64,000 nt of DNA, from contig NZ_JAUXVZ010000011.1 of the NCBI RefSeq assembly GCF_030680185.1, positions 100,713 to 164,712 on the forward strand, in the 5' to 3' direction. The position numbers were made by a program, and so were the translations under genes. Positions within the stretch are counted from its first letter, which is position 1; each line of letters opens with the position of its first letter. The notes under the pieces were generated by a model. The model did not search any database. It had not been told where the DNA came from and worked only from the letters and a program-made list of their open reading frames with translations. This DNA comes from Phenylobacterium sp. (GTDB lineage Bacteria > Pseudomonadota > Alphaproteobacteria > Caulobacterales > Caulobacteraceae). Of this stretch, positions 45,931-57,771 are shown in pieces.

Positions 45931-46911
45931 CTACGCCCGGTTGTCGTACCTGCGCAGCACTTCGCTCGCGGCGCGGTCGGTTTCGGCCAGGGGCGGATAG
46001 GTCCAGCTATGGAACGCGCCGCCGAACGGCCGGGCTGCGCCCAGGCGTTCCAACTCCTCGTGGAAGAGGCGGAACTTCAGGCTTTCCCCCTCCATCTTCA
46101 GGACGAAGACCGGCTTGCCGGTCGATGCGGCCTCGGCGGCCATATTGGTGGATTCCTCGGTGACGAGGATGTAGTCGGCCGCCGCCAGGAAGGCGAAATA
46201 GGGATTGTCGCCCGAACCATCCCAGACCATGCCGGGCAGGTGGCGGAGACGGGCGGCGAGGATCGCCTGGGCGGCCTCAGGGGTGCGCCGCGAGAAGGTG
46301 ACCATCACCGAACCGCCGTCCTGGGTCACGGGCAACTCGATCTCATGGGCCAGGGCCGCGGCCCGCTCCGGCGAGATGTCGAAGGCCTTGGACTTGCCGC
46401 CGATCAGCACCGCCACCCGGGGGCGGGGCAGGGCCGAGAGCTGCGCGGCAAACCGCGCGTGGTCCGCCGCCAGACGCTCAGGCGTGACCCGGTGGGGCGA
46501 TCCCAGGATCGGGAAGACATTGTCGCCGCGCATGCGGTCATGCTTGGGCGGGATGACCAGGTCGAAGGCGGATGGCGGGGCGCGGGGGTCCTGAAGCTGG
46601 ACCACCATGGTCCGGCCCTGGCTCCACCGGCGCATGCGAAGCGACAGGGGGAGGGTGGCGCGTCCGACGGCGATCCAGATGTCGGGCCAGGGGGGTGCGA
46701 TTTCGCTCCCTGGCGCCAGCAGCCGCAGGGGCGCGGGGTTCAGCCACCAGGGCAGGCGGCCAAAACCGCCGCGCCAGCCGATACGCTTGACGCTGAGGTC
46801 GACGGCCCGCTGACGCGAGATGGCCTCAACCAGGCCCAGGCCCTGGTTCTCGATGCCCGTGCGGCCGTCGGAGACGACCCAGATGCGCAGGGGAGAGGGG
46901 GCTGATGTCAC
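45931..46911 (-). CDS. ELM1-family protein (DUF1022)
   Basis: A 326-residue protein matching the ELM1 family. The eukaryotic members act in mitochondrial fission, while the bacterial proteins have no settled role. Signatures are WVVSDGRTGIENQGLGLVEA at the start, VAVLIGGKSKAF near 170 and DYILVTEESTNMAAEAASTG near 255. The fold resembles GT-B nucleotide-sugar proteins. It reads into fbp. In alphaproteobacteria such genes may be linked to lipid or cell-envelope metabolism, but the context here is not decisive. Confidence 0.87.
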   Translation of the reverse strand: MTSAPSPLRIWVVSDGRTGIENQGLGLVEAISRQRAVDLSVKRIGWRGGFGRLPWWLNPAPLRLLAPGSEIAPPWPDIWIAVGRATLPLSLRMRRWSQGRTMVVQLQDPRAPPSAFDLVIPPKHDRMRGDNVFPILGSPHRVTPERLAADHARFAAQLSALPRPRVAVLIGGKSKAFDISPERAAALAHEIELPVTQDGGSVMVTFSRRTPEAAQAILAARLRHLPGMVWDGSGDNPYFAFLAAADYILVTEESTNMAAEAASTGKPVFVLKMEGESLKFRLFHEELERLGAARPFGGAFHSWTYPPLAETDRAASEVLRRYDNRA

Positions 46912-46971
46912 GGAAGATTAGCCGCCGCCGCCCGGTTCAGATCGCGGACCTGAACCGGCCAGGCCTCGGGC

Positions 46972-47445
46972 TCAGACCCAGTCGACCTTGAGGACCTCAT
47001 AGGACTTCACGCCCCCAGGGGTGTTCACCTCGACCACATCGCCGATCTCCTTGCCGATGATGGCCCGGGCGATCGGAGAGGAGATCGAGATGCGGCCGGC
47101 CTTCACGTCGGCCTCATGCTCGCCGACGATCTGATAGCGGGCCTCTTCTTCGGTGTCCTCGTCGACCATGGAGACGGTCGCGCCGAACTTGACCTGCTTG
47201 CCGGACAGTTTGGAGACATCGATCACCTGCGCGCGAGCGAGCTTGTCCTCGATGTCGGCGATCTGGCCTTCAATCCAGCCTTGCCGCTCCTTGGCGGCGT
47301 GGTATTCCGCGTTTTCGGACAGGTCGCCGTGCTCTCGCGCCTCAGAAATGGCGGAGATGACAGACGGCCGTTCGACCGTCTTCAAACGCTTCAGTTCTTC
47401 GTCGAGAGCTTGATAGCCCCCGACGGTCATCGGGACTTTTTCCAT
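46972..47445 (-). CDS. greA: Transcription elongation factor GreA
   Basis: A 157-residue factor that enters the secondary channel of RNA polymerase and stimulates cleavage of backtracked RNA. The N-terminal coiled coil (about 10-75) has [20 protein letters not shown] and [20 protein letters not shown], whose acidic tip acts at the polymerase active site. The C-terminal FKBP-like domain contains the [18 protein letters not shown] stretch. The start at 47445 (MEKVPMT) is the family's normal N-terminus; the 33-codon-longer TTG frame is rejected. Confidence 0.95.
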   Translation of the reverse strand: MEKVPMTVGGYQALDEELKRLKTVERPSVISAISEAREHGDLSENAEYHAAKERQGWIEGQIADIEDKLARAQVIDVSKLSGKQVKFGATVSMVDEDTEEEARYQIVGEHEADVKAGRISISSPIARAIIGKEIGDVVEVNTPGGVKSYEVLKVDWV

Positions 47446-47593
47446 GGCGGGTGAGGACTCGAGTAGTGCGCCTAAGGGAATTCTCCGGCCGCGGGCGCCA
47501 ACGTCCGGGGGTGAGACGATATGAGTGTGCGCTGCGAAACGCAAGTGCCGCAGGCTTCGATCCCATTCAGGCGAAAGAGTCCCGAGGGACGCT

Positions 47594-48094
47594 TCAGGCG
47601 CTTTCGCTGACCATGCAGCCGGCCAGTTCGTCGGCGTCCGGCGCCTCGTAAACCTTCTCGGAGAAGTGGAACATCTCCGGGGTGATCAGCAGGCGGAAGC
47701 CCTCGCCGGCTACTTCCTGACGGCCCAGCACCCGCTCGCGGCGAACCTCCAGGGGGGCGGTGACGAAGTGGAACTGCAGGGGGATTTCCACGGCCTCGGC
47801 GATCTCGGCCACCCGCTGGCGGTCGCTGCGCCGCATGAGGCCGAGGTCCAGCACCACCGAGGCGCCGGCCGCCAGCACGCCGGCGGCGGTGGACCAGATC
47901 TGCGCTTCGCAGCGCTCGACCCGGTCCATCATCCACTGGAACTCCAGCGGCTCGGGCATGTCGGGGCCAAACAGCCGCCCCATCCAGTCGTCGATGGCGA
48001 AGCCGACGGCCGGCAGCCGCCGCGCCAGGTCCTTGGCGTAGGTGGACTTGCCGGCGCCCTGGGGCCCGAAGATCACATGCAGCGTGGCGGTCAT
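47594..48094 (-). CDS. P-loop NTPase, probable small-molecule kinase
   Basis: A 166-residue AAA/zeta-toxin-like P-loop protein. Walker A is GPQGAGKST (10-18), [10 protein letters not shown] follows, and [16 protein letters not shown] near 80 holds a Walker B-like strand and a helical lid. Similar proteins phosphorylate small metabolites or antibiotics. It lies 10 bases from the SDR gene on the same strand and may be co-transcribed with it. There is no antitoxin gene beside it, so a toxin role is unlikely. Confidence 0.8.
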   Translation of the reverse strand: MTATLHVIFGPQGAGKSTYAKDLARRLPAVGFAIDDWMGRLFGPDMPEPLEFQWMMDRVERCEAQIWSTAAGVLAAGASVVLDLGLMRRSDRQRVAEIAEAVEIPLQFHFVTAPLEVRRERVLGRQEVAGEGFRLLITPEMFHFSEKVYEAPDADELAGCMVSESA

Positions 48095-48104
48095 GGGCGC
48101 CGAC

Positions 48105-48905
48105 TTAGCGGACCGACAGCCCGCCGTCGATCACCAGTTCGGCCCCGGTCACATAGCGGGACTCCGCACTGGCCAGCCACAGGACGCCCTCGGCGATGTC
48201 AGAGGGATCGCCCTTGTAGCCCAGCGGCGTGGCGGCGCCGGCCATGGCGTCCAGGGTGGCGCTGCGTTGAGGCGCAGCATTGGCCCCTGGCCCGCCCGTG
48301 CCGATGATCGAGTCCCAGATCGGGGTTTCGATGATGCCCGGATGCACGGAATTGACCCGCACCTTGTCCTGCGCGCCCGCGCATTCCAGGGCCACAGCCT
48401 TGGTGAACAGGCGCACCGCGCCCTTGCTGGCGCAATAGCCGGCCAGGGAGGCGGCGCCCTTGAGCCCCGCGACGGACGACATGTTGATGATGGAGCCGCC
48501 CTCGCCGCTTTCGCGCATCAGGGGCAGGGCGTGCTTCACACCCAGGAAGACGCCTTCCACATTGACCGCCATCTGACGGCGGAAATCATCCAGGCTCATC
48601 TCGATCACAGAACCGCCAAGGCCGATGCCGGCGTTGTTCACCAGGATGTCGAGGCGGCCGTGGGTCCGCCGGACCTGGGCGATCACGTCGATCCACGCCG
48701 CCTCATCGGTGACGTCGTGGTGGAGGTAACTGGCTTCACAGCCCTTGGCGACCAGTTGAGCGGCGACCTCGGTCCCCTGCGCATCCGAGAGATCGCTCAG
48801 CACCACGCGGGCGCCCTCGGCCGCCAGCCGTTCAGCGCAGGCCTGGCCGATGCCGCTCGCCGCGCCGGTCACCAAGGCGACCTTGCCCTCTACCCGTCCC
48901 GTCAT
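48105..48905 (-). CDS. SDR family oxidoreductase
   Basis: A 266-residue classical short-chain dehydrogenase. The cofactor motif TGAASGIGQACAERLAAEG lies at 15-33, NNAGIGLGGSV near 90, the catalytic Ser in INMSSVAG and the Tyr-Lys pair in GYCASKGAVRL near 155. An acidic residue after strand 2 (LSDLSDAQ) suggests NAD(H) rather than NADP(H). The substrate is unknown. It lies directly upstream of the P-loop kinase gene, with which it may form an operon. Confidence 0.88.
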   Translation of the reverse strand: MTGRVEGKVALVTGAASGIGQACAERLAAEGARVVLSDLSDAQGTEVAAQLVAKGCEASYLHHDVTDEAAWIDVIAQVRRTHGRLDILVNNAGIGLGGSVIEMSLDDFRRQMAVNVEGVFLGVKHALPLMRESGEGGSIINMSSVAGLKGAASLAGYCASKGAVRLFTKAVALECAGAQDKVRVNSVHPGIIETPIWDSIIGTGGPGANAAPQRSATLDAMAGAATPLGYKGDPSDIAEGVLWLASAESRYVTGAELVIDGGLSVR

Positions 48906-49026
48906 GATGTCCCTCCGTTCGGCGTCTGCACGCGCCGTCCGATGGGCCTAGCTTACAGGCGGGCCGGAGGGAAGACTGCGCCGCCCAGGCAGAGGCCCGA
49001 GGCGGGCGCAGGTCACGCCGTTTCGC

Positions 49027-49194
49027 CTATTGCATATAGGCGGGGCTGCCGCCGGCGGTCAGCAGACCAAACAGCATCGCTCCGCCCAGCAGGACGATCA
49101 GCGCGACCACCATGAGATCGGTGACGCCTTCAAAGCGGCGCAGCAGGTTCTTGCGGCGGGGGTGATGGGTTTCGTGGCCTTCGTCGACGTGCAT
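49027..49194 (-). CDS. Small single-span membrane protein
   Basis: A 55-residue protein that starts at an ATG with GGGAG 8 bases upstream. A histidine- and arginine-rich N-terminus (GHETHHPRRKNLLRRFEG) precedes one hydrophobic segment (about 27-48: LMVVALIVLLGGAMLFGLL) and a short tail. The pattern predicts an inner-membrane anchor with the basic part in the cytoplasm. I do not recognise it. Confidence 0.6.
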   Translation of the reverse strand: MHVDEGHETHHPRRKNLLRRFEGVTDLMVVALIVLLGGAMLFGLLTAGGSPAYMQ

Positions 49195-49435
49195 GACGAG
49201 CTCCCTATACAGTCTCTGGTTACGGGCCTCAGCTCTCTGGCTGGGTCCGACGCCGGACTGGGGCAGCTTTCACGGGTAGACGCTGCGTTGCGGGCGACCG
49301 CGTACTGTTATCTGGGCCGCCCGTAAGCGCCCGTGCCTGCCGAAGTCAGGCGACTGAGGAAAGCCTGCGCCTGACTCAGGGCCACGTCAACTTTATCCGA
49401 ACAAGGTTTTGTCATCTGAGGCGAAAAGTCGCCGC

Positions 49436-49457
49436 AATTTTGAACACGATGTCAAAA

Positions 49458-49459
<2 letters not shown>
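49436..49459. repeat. AT-rich inverted repeat at the carB stop codon
   Basis: A perfect 8-bp inverted repeat with an 8-base spacer: AATTTTGA at 49436-49443 and TCAAAATT at 49452-49459. It covers the carB stop codon and is AT-rich, so it is probably not a classical terminator. A second small stem, GGCGA-CTTT-TCGCC, follows on the minus strand. Confidence 0.5.
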
Positions 49460-52763
<3,304 letters not shown>

Positions 52764-52927
52764 GTTTCTTCCGCGCGCAAGGACGGCCGCGCACATCAGC
52801 GCGCCCGACACCGGTCAGAATGCAGGTTAAGTCGCCCGTTTAGAGAGGGAGTCGGAGGCGTGCAAGCGCGACCTTCGCCACGGCGGTTAATGGCCGTGCA
52901 CGGCGGGCTATGACGGGCCTGAAATGC

Positions 52928-52958
52928 AAAGGGGGCCGACGCATTCACGCCGGCCCCC
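52928..52958 (-). terminator. Terminator of the cold-shock gene
   Basis: Arms 52931-52938 and 52951-52958 form a GC-rich stem on the minus strand, 39 bases past the cold-shock stop codon. The T run after it is short (three T), so strength is uncertain. Confidence 0.7.
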
Positions 52959-52996
52959 AGAAAGTCTTGTGCCTTAAAGCCTGCGGCTCGCGGCGC

Positions 52997-53203
52997 TCAG
53001 ACCTGCAGGTTGGCGGCGGCCATCTTACCGCTGCGGCGGTCGCGCTCGAGTTCGAAGGTGATCTTGTCGCCTTCATTCAGGGTCCGCAGCCCGGCGCGTT
53101 CGACGGCCGAGATGTGAACGAAGACGTCCGGGCCGCCTTCGTCAGGCGTAATGAAGCCAAAGCCCTTTTGGCCGTTGAACCATTTTACGGTGCCGGTAGA
53201 CAT
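52997..53203 (-). CDS. Cold-shock-domain protein
   Basis: A 68-residue single cold-shock domain, a small beta-barrel that binds single-stranded RNA/DNA and melts RNA structure. [17 protein letters not shown] (RNP1) lies at 7-23, VFVHIS (RNP2) is near 28 and the C-terminal KMAAANLQV completes the barrel. The family is large and numbering of paralogues is unsafe, so no symbol is given. A leader of about 130 bases precedes it, as is usual for csp genes. Confidence 0.95.
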   Translation of the reverse strand: MSTGTVKWFNGQKGFGFITPDEGGPDVFVHISAVERAGLRTLNEGDKITFELERDRRSGKMAAANLQV

Positions 53204-53552
53204 GGAGAGTATCAGTCCTTGGAGGTCAGTCAGCCACCCGCAAGCGCATCATCGCGGGGGATCAAGCATCGATGAGGGTTCGGGAGAGCAAATCCGGGGC
53301 CGGATAAGGCTGGAGAGTTCGACCGTGCCCTTGCGAGATTGACATACTCAGGTTGGCCGAAATTCGGGCGAACCGCAAGTCGAATCGCGGCTCTGAATAC
53401 CCCTCAATCCCTGTCGCCGCCTGGGATTTCAGCCCCAGGCCGATGGACCGACTGCCGGTCTGGCGCGTTGGTCCCCTGGCGCGAAGCCGGGCGCCAAATT
53501 GGTTGGCGAGCCTGGCGCCCTGCGTGCTACGGCAGGGTGAGGGAGGATCATT
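53204..53552. other. Divergent regulatory region between cold-shock and cupin genes
   Basis: About 350 bases without a gene. The part from 53204 to about 53335 should hold the long 5' leader and promoter of the cold-shock gene on the minus strand. The part from about 53336 to 53552 should hold the promoter of the cupin gene; TTGACA at 53339-53344 is an isolated -35-like match without a clear -10. A small hairpin CCCTGC/GCAGGG precedes the cupin ribosome-binding site (GAGGGAGG). Confidence 0.45.
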
Positions 53553-53963
53553 ATGAGAAAATTAACCCTTGCTGTTTGCGTCGCGGTTTTTGCGACCCCG
53601 GCCCTGGCCGTCGCCGCGCCGGGTCAGCCGCCCAGTTTCGACGCCGGCGGCCCGGCGGCCATGACCCTGGCCCTGCCGCAGACCGAAGACCCTGTCGAGG
53701 GCGAGAAGGTCCGCATGACCGTGGTCCAGGCGACCTTGGCCCCAGGCGAAAGCCTGCCTGACAACGCCCGCACGGCCCTGCGCTACATCTATGTGAAGTC
53801 TGGCCGCCTGCAGGTCTCCAACCTGGTCACCGGCGACGAGCAAGAGATTCTCGCCGGCGAGTTCGCCGTCGAGTCGGCCGGGCAGTGGCATACGGGCCGC
53901 GCCCTGGGCGCCGAGCCCGCCGAGGTTCTCCTGATCGAACAGGCTCCGTCCGCCGACTTCTGA
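53553..53963 (+). CDS. Periplasmic cupin-like protein
   Basis: A 136-residue exported protein. The signal peptide of about 22 residues ends ALAVA-AP, with GGGAGG-type ribosome-binding sequence upstream. The rest is a single cupin-like barrel: TLAPGESLPDN, then YIYVKSGRLQVSNLVTGDEQ, ILAGEFAVESAGQWHTGRA. His and Glu residues occur but the classical HxH...E metal pattern is incomplete. It lies 110 bases upstream of the ECF sigma gene on the same strand, so it is probably part of that regulon or operon. Confidence 0.75.
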   Translation: MRKLTLAVCVAVFATPALAVAAPGQPPSFDAGGPAAMTLALPQTEDPVEGEKVRMTVVQATLAPGESLPDNARTALRYIYVKSGRLQVSNLVTGDEQEILAGEFAVESAGQWHTGRALGAEPAEVLLIEQAPSADF

Positions 53964-54073
53964 TCGGCTCGGCCGACCGTCGGGTCGGCAGACGCAACAG
54001 TCTTGCCCCGACCCGCCCGGGTGGGCAGGTTGGGCCTGCGAAGATTCTCGCCCCGCTGAACCCAAGAGCCGCC

Positions 54074-54625
54074 GTGCCTGCTGTCACCGCCGACGACCTT
54101 TCAGCTCTCATGACCCAGATCGCCGCGGGCGACCGGGACGCCCTGCGACAACTTTACCAGGCCACCTCCTCGAAGCTATTCGGCGTCTGCCTGCGTATCC
54201 TCTCCGACAAGGATGAGAGTGAGGACGTGTTGCAGGAGGTCTATGTCACCATCTGGCGCCGCGCCGACCGGTTCGACGCAAGCCGGGCCAGCGTCATGAC
54301 CTGGATTTCCACGATCGCGCGCAATCGGGCCATCGACCGTCTGCGGGCCCGGGGGCCCCTGGCGCGGGCCGAACAGATCGATGAGATGGAGATCGCCGAC
54401 GGGGCGCCCAGCGCCACCGCCCTGCTGGAATCCGCCGAGCGGGTCGGCGCCCTGCAGCAATGCCTCTCCGAGCTCGACGAGCGGACGGAGAAGGCGATCC
54501 GCACGGCCTTCTTCGAAGGCGTCACCTACGAGGCCCTGGCCCAGCGGCTGGATACGCCGCTCGGGACGGTGAAAAGCTGGATTCGGCGGGGGCTGATGAA
54601 GCTGAAAGGGTGCCTGGAGCCATGA
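54074..54625 (+). CDS. ECF-family RNA polymerase sigma factor
   Basis: A 183-residue extracytoplasmic-function sigma factor. Region 2 contains LFGVCLRILSDKDESEDVLQ and EVYVTIWRRADRFDASRASV, then the promoter-melting WISTIARNRAIDRLRAR. Region 4 ends with FFEGVTYEALAQRLDTPLGTVKSWIRRGL, the -35 reading helix-turn-helix. It would direct a small envelope-stress-type regulon. GTG at 54074 is chosen, with ATG at 54110 an alternative. Its stop overlaps the start of the anti-sigma gene, so both are co-translated. Confidence 0.9.
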   Translation: MPAVTADDLSALMTQIAAGDRDALRQLYQATSSKLFGVCLRILSDKDESEDVLQEVYVTIWRRADRFDASRASVMTWISTIARNRAIDRLRARGPLARAEQIDEMEIADGAPSATALLESAERVGALQQCLSELDERTEKAIRTAFFEGVTYEALAQRLDTPLGTVKSWIRRGLMKLKGCLEP

Positions 54626-55350
54626 GCGACACGGGTCCTGAAATGGTCGAGCCGGAAGCCCTGGCCGCCGAACACGCCCTGGGCGTACTGACGGCGCCCG
54701 AGCGCGCGGCGGCTGAGCTGCGCATGGCCAGCGATGCGAGCTTCGCCCAGGCGGTGGACGCCTGGCGCGTGCGCCTGGGTCCCCTGGCCAGCGAAGTCGC
54801 CGACGTCGCGCCCTCCGACAAGGTCTGGCCGCGGATCGAGCGCGCCCTGCCGGTCAACGACAACAATCCGCAGCTGGCGCGTCGCCTGGCCTTCTGGCGT
54901 GGCGCGACGGTGGGCGCCATGGGCTTGGCCGCCGCCAGCCTGATGGTCGCGGTCTATCTGGGCAGCCGTCCGCCCGTGGTGATCCCCGCGCCCGCCACGG
55001 CGGCGCCGCCCATGTTGAACGCCAGCCTGAACACCGAAGGCGGCCAGGCCCTGTTCGTGGCCTCCTATGACCCGCAGCGTCAGGCGCTGATCATCACCTC
55101 GCTGGTGCCGCCGGGGACCGATCCCCTGCATGTCCACCAGCTGTGGCTGATCCCGCCGGAGGACGGCGTGCCGCGTTCGCTCGGCATGGTGGAGCCGGGC
55201 ACGGCCAAGACCATGCCGCTGGACGCCTCCCTGTCCCAGATGGCCCACGAGGGCTCCCAACTGGCGGTGTCGGTCGAGCCCATGGGCGGCTCGCCTGAGC
55301 CCGGCCCCAGCGGGCCTGTGGCCGCCATCGGCGCCCTGGGCGAGATCTAG
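54622..55350 (+). CDS. Anti-sigma factor, RskA/anti-sigma-K type
   Basis: A 242-residue membrane protein matched to the ECF factor before it. The cytoplasmic anti-sigma part (about 1-90) includes the EHALGVLTAPERAAAELRM start and the RVRLGPLASEVADVAPSDKVWPRIE segment. One transmembrane helix lies at about 95-113, followed by a periplasmic RskA-like domain with LVPPGTDPLHVHQLWLIPPE near 160. It would hold the sigma factor at the membrane until a periplasmic signal or protease releases it. The start overlaps the sigma stop codon by four bases. Confidence 0.88.
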   Translation: MSDTGPEMVEPEALAAEHALGVLTAPERAAAELRMASDASFAQAVDAWRVRLGPLASEVADVAPSDKVWPRIERALPVNDNNPQLARRLAFWRGATVGAMGLAAASLMVAVYLGSRPPVVIPAPATAAPPMLNASLNTEGGQALFVASYDPQRQALIITSLVPPGTDPLHVHQLWLIPPEDGVPRSLGMVEPGTAKTMPLDASLSQMAHEGSQLAVSVEPMGGSPEPGPSGPVAAIGALGEI

Positions 55351-55372
55351 CGGTCCAATCCGCCGAACGCTC

Positions 55373-56542
55373 TTAGCGCGCGGCGTCCATCATCTTGGCG
55401 AAGCGGTCGAACAGGTAGAGCGAATCCGTGGGGCCCGGCGAGGCTTCCGGATGGTGCTGGACCGAGAAGACCGGCCGGTCCTTCAGGGCGATCCCGGCGT
55501 TTGTGCCGTCGAACAGAGACACGTGGGTCTCCGTCACCGGCGCCGGCAGGCTGTCGCGATCCACGGTGAAGCCGTGGTTCATGGAGACGATCTCCACCTT
55601 GCCCGTGGTCAGGTCCTTGACCGGGTGATTGGCGCCGTGGTGGCCCTGGTCCATCTTCACCGTGCGGGCGCCGAGCGCCAGGGACAGCATCTGGTGGCCG
55701 AGGCAGATGCCGAAGACCGGCACGCCGCTCTCCACCAGCTTGCGGATTTCCGGCACGGCATAGGCGCCGGTGGCCGAGGGATCGCCCGGCCCATTGGAGA
55801 GCAGGACGCCCTGCGGCTTGCGGGCCAGCACATCCTCGGCCGAGGTCGAGGCCGGCACGACGGTGGCCCGGGCGCCGACGCTTGTCAGGGCGCGCAGGAT
55901 GTTGCGCTTGACGCCATAATCCATGACCACGACCTCGAACTTCGCCTCCGGGGCGGGCTGGGCGTAGCCCTCGGGCCAGTTCCACAGGCCTTCGCCATAG
56001 GTGAACGGCTGCAGGCAGGAGGCGTCCTTGGCCAGGTCCAGGCCCACCAGGCCGTTCCACGCCTTGGCCTGGGCGATCAGGGCCTCCAGGTCGAAGCGGC
56101 CCTGCGGATCGTGGGCGATCACGGCGTGCGGCATCCCGCGCTCGCGGATGCGGCGGGTCAGCGCCCGGGTGTCGACCCCGGCCAGGCCGACGACCCCGCG
56201 CCGGGCCATCCACCCGCTCAGGTCGGAATCGGCCCGCCAGTTGGCCGGCGCGGTGGGAACATCGCGGAAGATGGCCCCCCGGGCCGAGGTCTCGGCCGCC
56301 CCGGACATCTGCTCGACGTCGTCGATATTGGTCCCCACGTTGCCCACGTGGGGGAAGGTGAAGGCGATGATCTGGGCCATGTAGGAGGGATCGGTGAGGA
56401 TCTCCTGGTAGCCCGTCATGGCGGTGTTGAAGCAGACCTCGCCGACCGCGTCGCCCGTGGCGCCGACGCCGATCCCCTGCAGGACGGTCCCATCGGCCAG
56501 GACCAGCACGCCGGTCGCGCCGGAGAGAAGTTGGCTCGTCAT
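55373..56542 (-). CDS. carA: Carbamoyl-phosphate synthase, small (glutaminase) subunit
   Basis: A 389-residue class I glutamine amidotransferase subunit that releases ammonia from glutamine and channels it to CarB. The amidotransferase domain has the nucleophile Cys280 in [20 protein letters not shown] and the [12 protein letters not shown] catalytic His/Glu pair near 365. The N-terminal domain has [20 protein letters not shown]. The ATG at 56542 has AAGGAG 7 bases upstream; the 36-codon-longer frame is rejected. It is not next to carB: a cold-shock gene and a sigma/anti-sigma module lie between them. Confidence 0.96.
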   Translation of the reverse strand: MTSQLLSGATGVLVLADGTVLQGIGVGATGDAVGEVCFNTAMTGYQEILTDPSYMAQIIAFTFPHVGNVGTNIDDVEQMSGAAETSARGAIFRDVPTAPANWRADSDLSGWMARRGVVGLAGVDTRALTRRIRERGMPHAVIAHDPQGRFDLEALIAQAKAWNGLVGLDLAKDASCLQPFTYGEGLWNWPEGYAQPAPEAKFEVVVMDYGVKRNILRALTSVGARATVVPASTSAEDVLARKPQGVLLSNGPGDPSATGAYAVPEIRKLVESGVPVFGICLGHQMLSLALGARTVKMDQGHHGANHPVKDLTTGKVEIVSMNHGFTVDRDSLPAPVTETHVSLFDGTNAGIALKDRPVFSVQHHPEASPGPTDSLYLFDRFAKMMDAAR

Positions 56543-56721
56543 GGGAGACTCCTTTGAAGGCGGGCTATGGTCGCAAAAAGGCGGGCGAGGGTGAACCCCG
56601 CCCGCCGTGCAAACGGCGGCGTAGGTACTGAGTCCCGCCGCCCGGGTCAATGCAAGGTGACCCCGCCGGCGCCTCGGACTAGGCTTTCCACCCAGACGGC
56701 CACCAAAAGCAAGGGGAACCC

Positions 56722-57162
56722 GTGTCGCAACCTGGCCATATCGATCCCGACCGCGCGGCGTGGGCGGTGTTCAAGTCCCTGCCGCGGGACGAGCCAATCC
56801 ACATGCTGAACCTCGTGCGCCTGAGGCCGCTGGCGACCTATCCCGAGGATCATCCCGATCACGGCAAGGGGCTGACGGGCTTGCAGGCCTATCAGGCCTA
56901 TGGCCGGACCACCGCGCCGATCTTCCGGCGCCTGGGCGGATCGCAGGTCTGGGTGGGCCGGCCGCAGGTGACGTTGACGGGGCCGCAGGATGAGGCCTGG
57001 GACCTCGCCTTCATCGCCGCCTATCCCAACGCCGAGGCCTTCATCGCCATGGTTCGCGATCCGGAATACCAGGTGCTGGTCGCCCACCGCACGGCCGCAG
57101 TCGCCGACTCCCGCCTGGTCCGCATGGCGCCAGCCGAACCCGGCGAAGGCTTCGGCGAGTAG
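56722..57162 (+). CDS. DUF1330 family protein
   Basis: A 146-residue protein with the DUF1330 ferredoxin-like fold. It contains [20 protein letters not shown] near 22, then [19 protein letters not shown] and [21 protein letters not shown], the usual pattern of this family of small dimeric proteins. GTG start with GGGG close upstream. It is divergent from carA and lies upstream of the secreted DUF2946-like gene. Its biochemical role is unknown. Confidence 0.83.
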   Translation: MSQPGHIDPDRAAWAVFKSLPRDEPIHMLNLVRLRPLATYPEDHPDHGKGLTGLQAYQAYGRTTAPIFRRLGGSQVWVGRPQVTLTGPQDEAWDLAFIAAYPNAEAFIAMVRDPEYQVLVAHRTAAVADSRLVRMAPAEPGEGFGE

Positions 57163-57234
57163 GCCTCACGGCTTCGGTCTCGACAGGGGCCTGAGCGGAT
57201 GACAGTTCGGGCGTCCTGAGCTAACCACGCCGCC

Positions 57235-57660
57235 ATGACCAGCGGGGCTCGGCGACAGGCGACTCGGCGCCCAGCCCTTCTGGTGCTGGCCGTCCTGGCG
57301 ATCATGATGAAAATCATGGTCCCGCCGGGCTTTATGCTCGGATCTCCGACAGATGATCTGTCGTCGGCGATCACGATCTGCACCAGCCAGGGCGCGGTCA
57401 CCCTCCCGGCGACAGACCTGTCAGATTCAGCTGATGGCGGCGATCCCGATCGCTCGCCCTTCAGCCTCGCCCACGATGGGCCTTGTACCTTCAGCGGTCA
57501 TGGCGCGGGCGGCTCGCCGCCGGCTGGCGACCTGGAGGCTCTGGCGAGCCGAATTACGCGCCGGGCGGCCCCCGCATTCGGCGTCGTCAGCCCCGAACCG
57601 AGTCTGGCGAGGGCCGGGCCGCCTCTACCGGCCCGCGGCCCGCCGTTTCTGGCCATCTGA
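57235..57660 (+). CDS. DUF2946-like secreted protein
   Basis: A 141-residue protein with a hydrophobic N-terminal segment (about 12-33, LVLAVLAIMMKIMVPPGFML) that serves as signal or anchor. Next comes ITICTSQGAVTLPATDLSDS, then a histidine/glycine-bearing DGPCTFSGHGAGG stretch and a proline-rich tail. The pattern resembles DUF2946-type proteins, which sit next to TonB-dependent metal (often copper) receptor genes. Here a frameshifted TonB receptor follows. A metal-related role is inferred from context only. Confidence 0.68.
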   Translation: MTSGARRQATRRPALLVLAVLAIMMKIMVPPGFMLGSPTDDLSSAITICTSQGAVTLPATDLSDSADGGDPDRSPFSLAHDGPCTFSGHGAGGSPPAGDLEALASRITRRAAPAFGVVSPEPSLARAGPPLPARGPPFLAI

Positions 57661-57771
57661 GCTGGTCTGATCAGAGGCGCCGCAGCTCGCCGCCGTCTGA
57701 CCGACCACCCGCGCGCCTCATCCAGTTTCACATATGACGGGCGGTCCCTTGGGCCGTCCAAGGATACCGTC

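Noticed and set aside
47594..48094. Zeta-toxin of a toxin-antitoxin pair
   Set aside because: Only the P-loop region is similar, and no small antitoxin gene lies next to it; the SDR neighbour points to metabolism.
53339..53344. Perfect TTGACA as a promoter for the cupin gene
   Set aside because: No plausible -10 element at 16-18 bases, and it lies more than 200 bases from the start codon.
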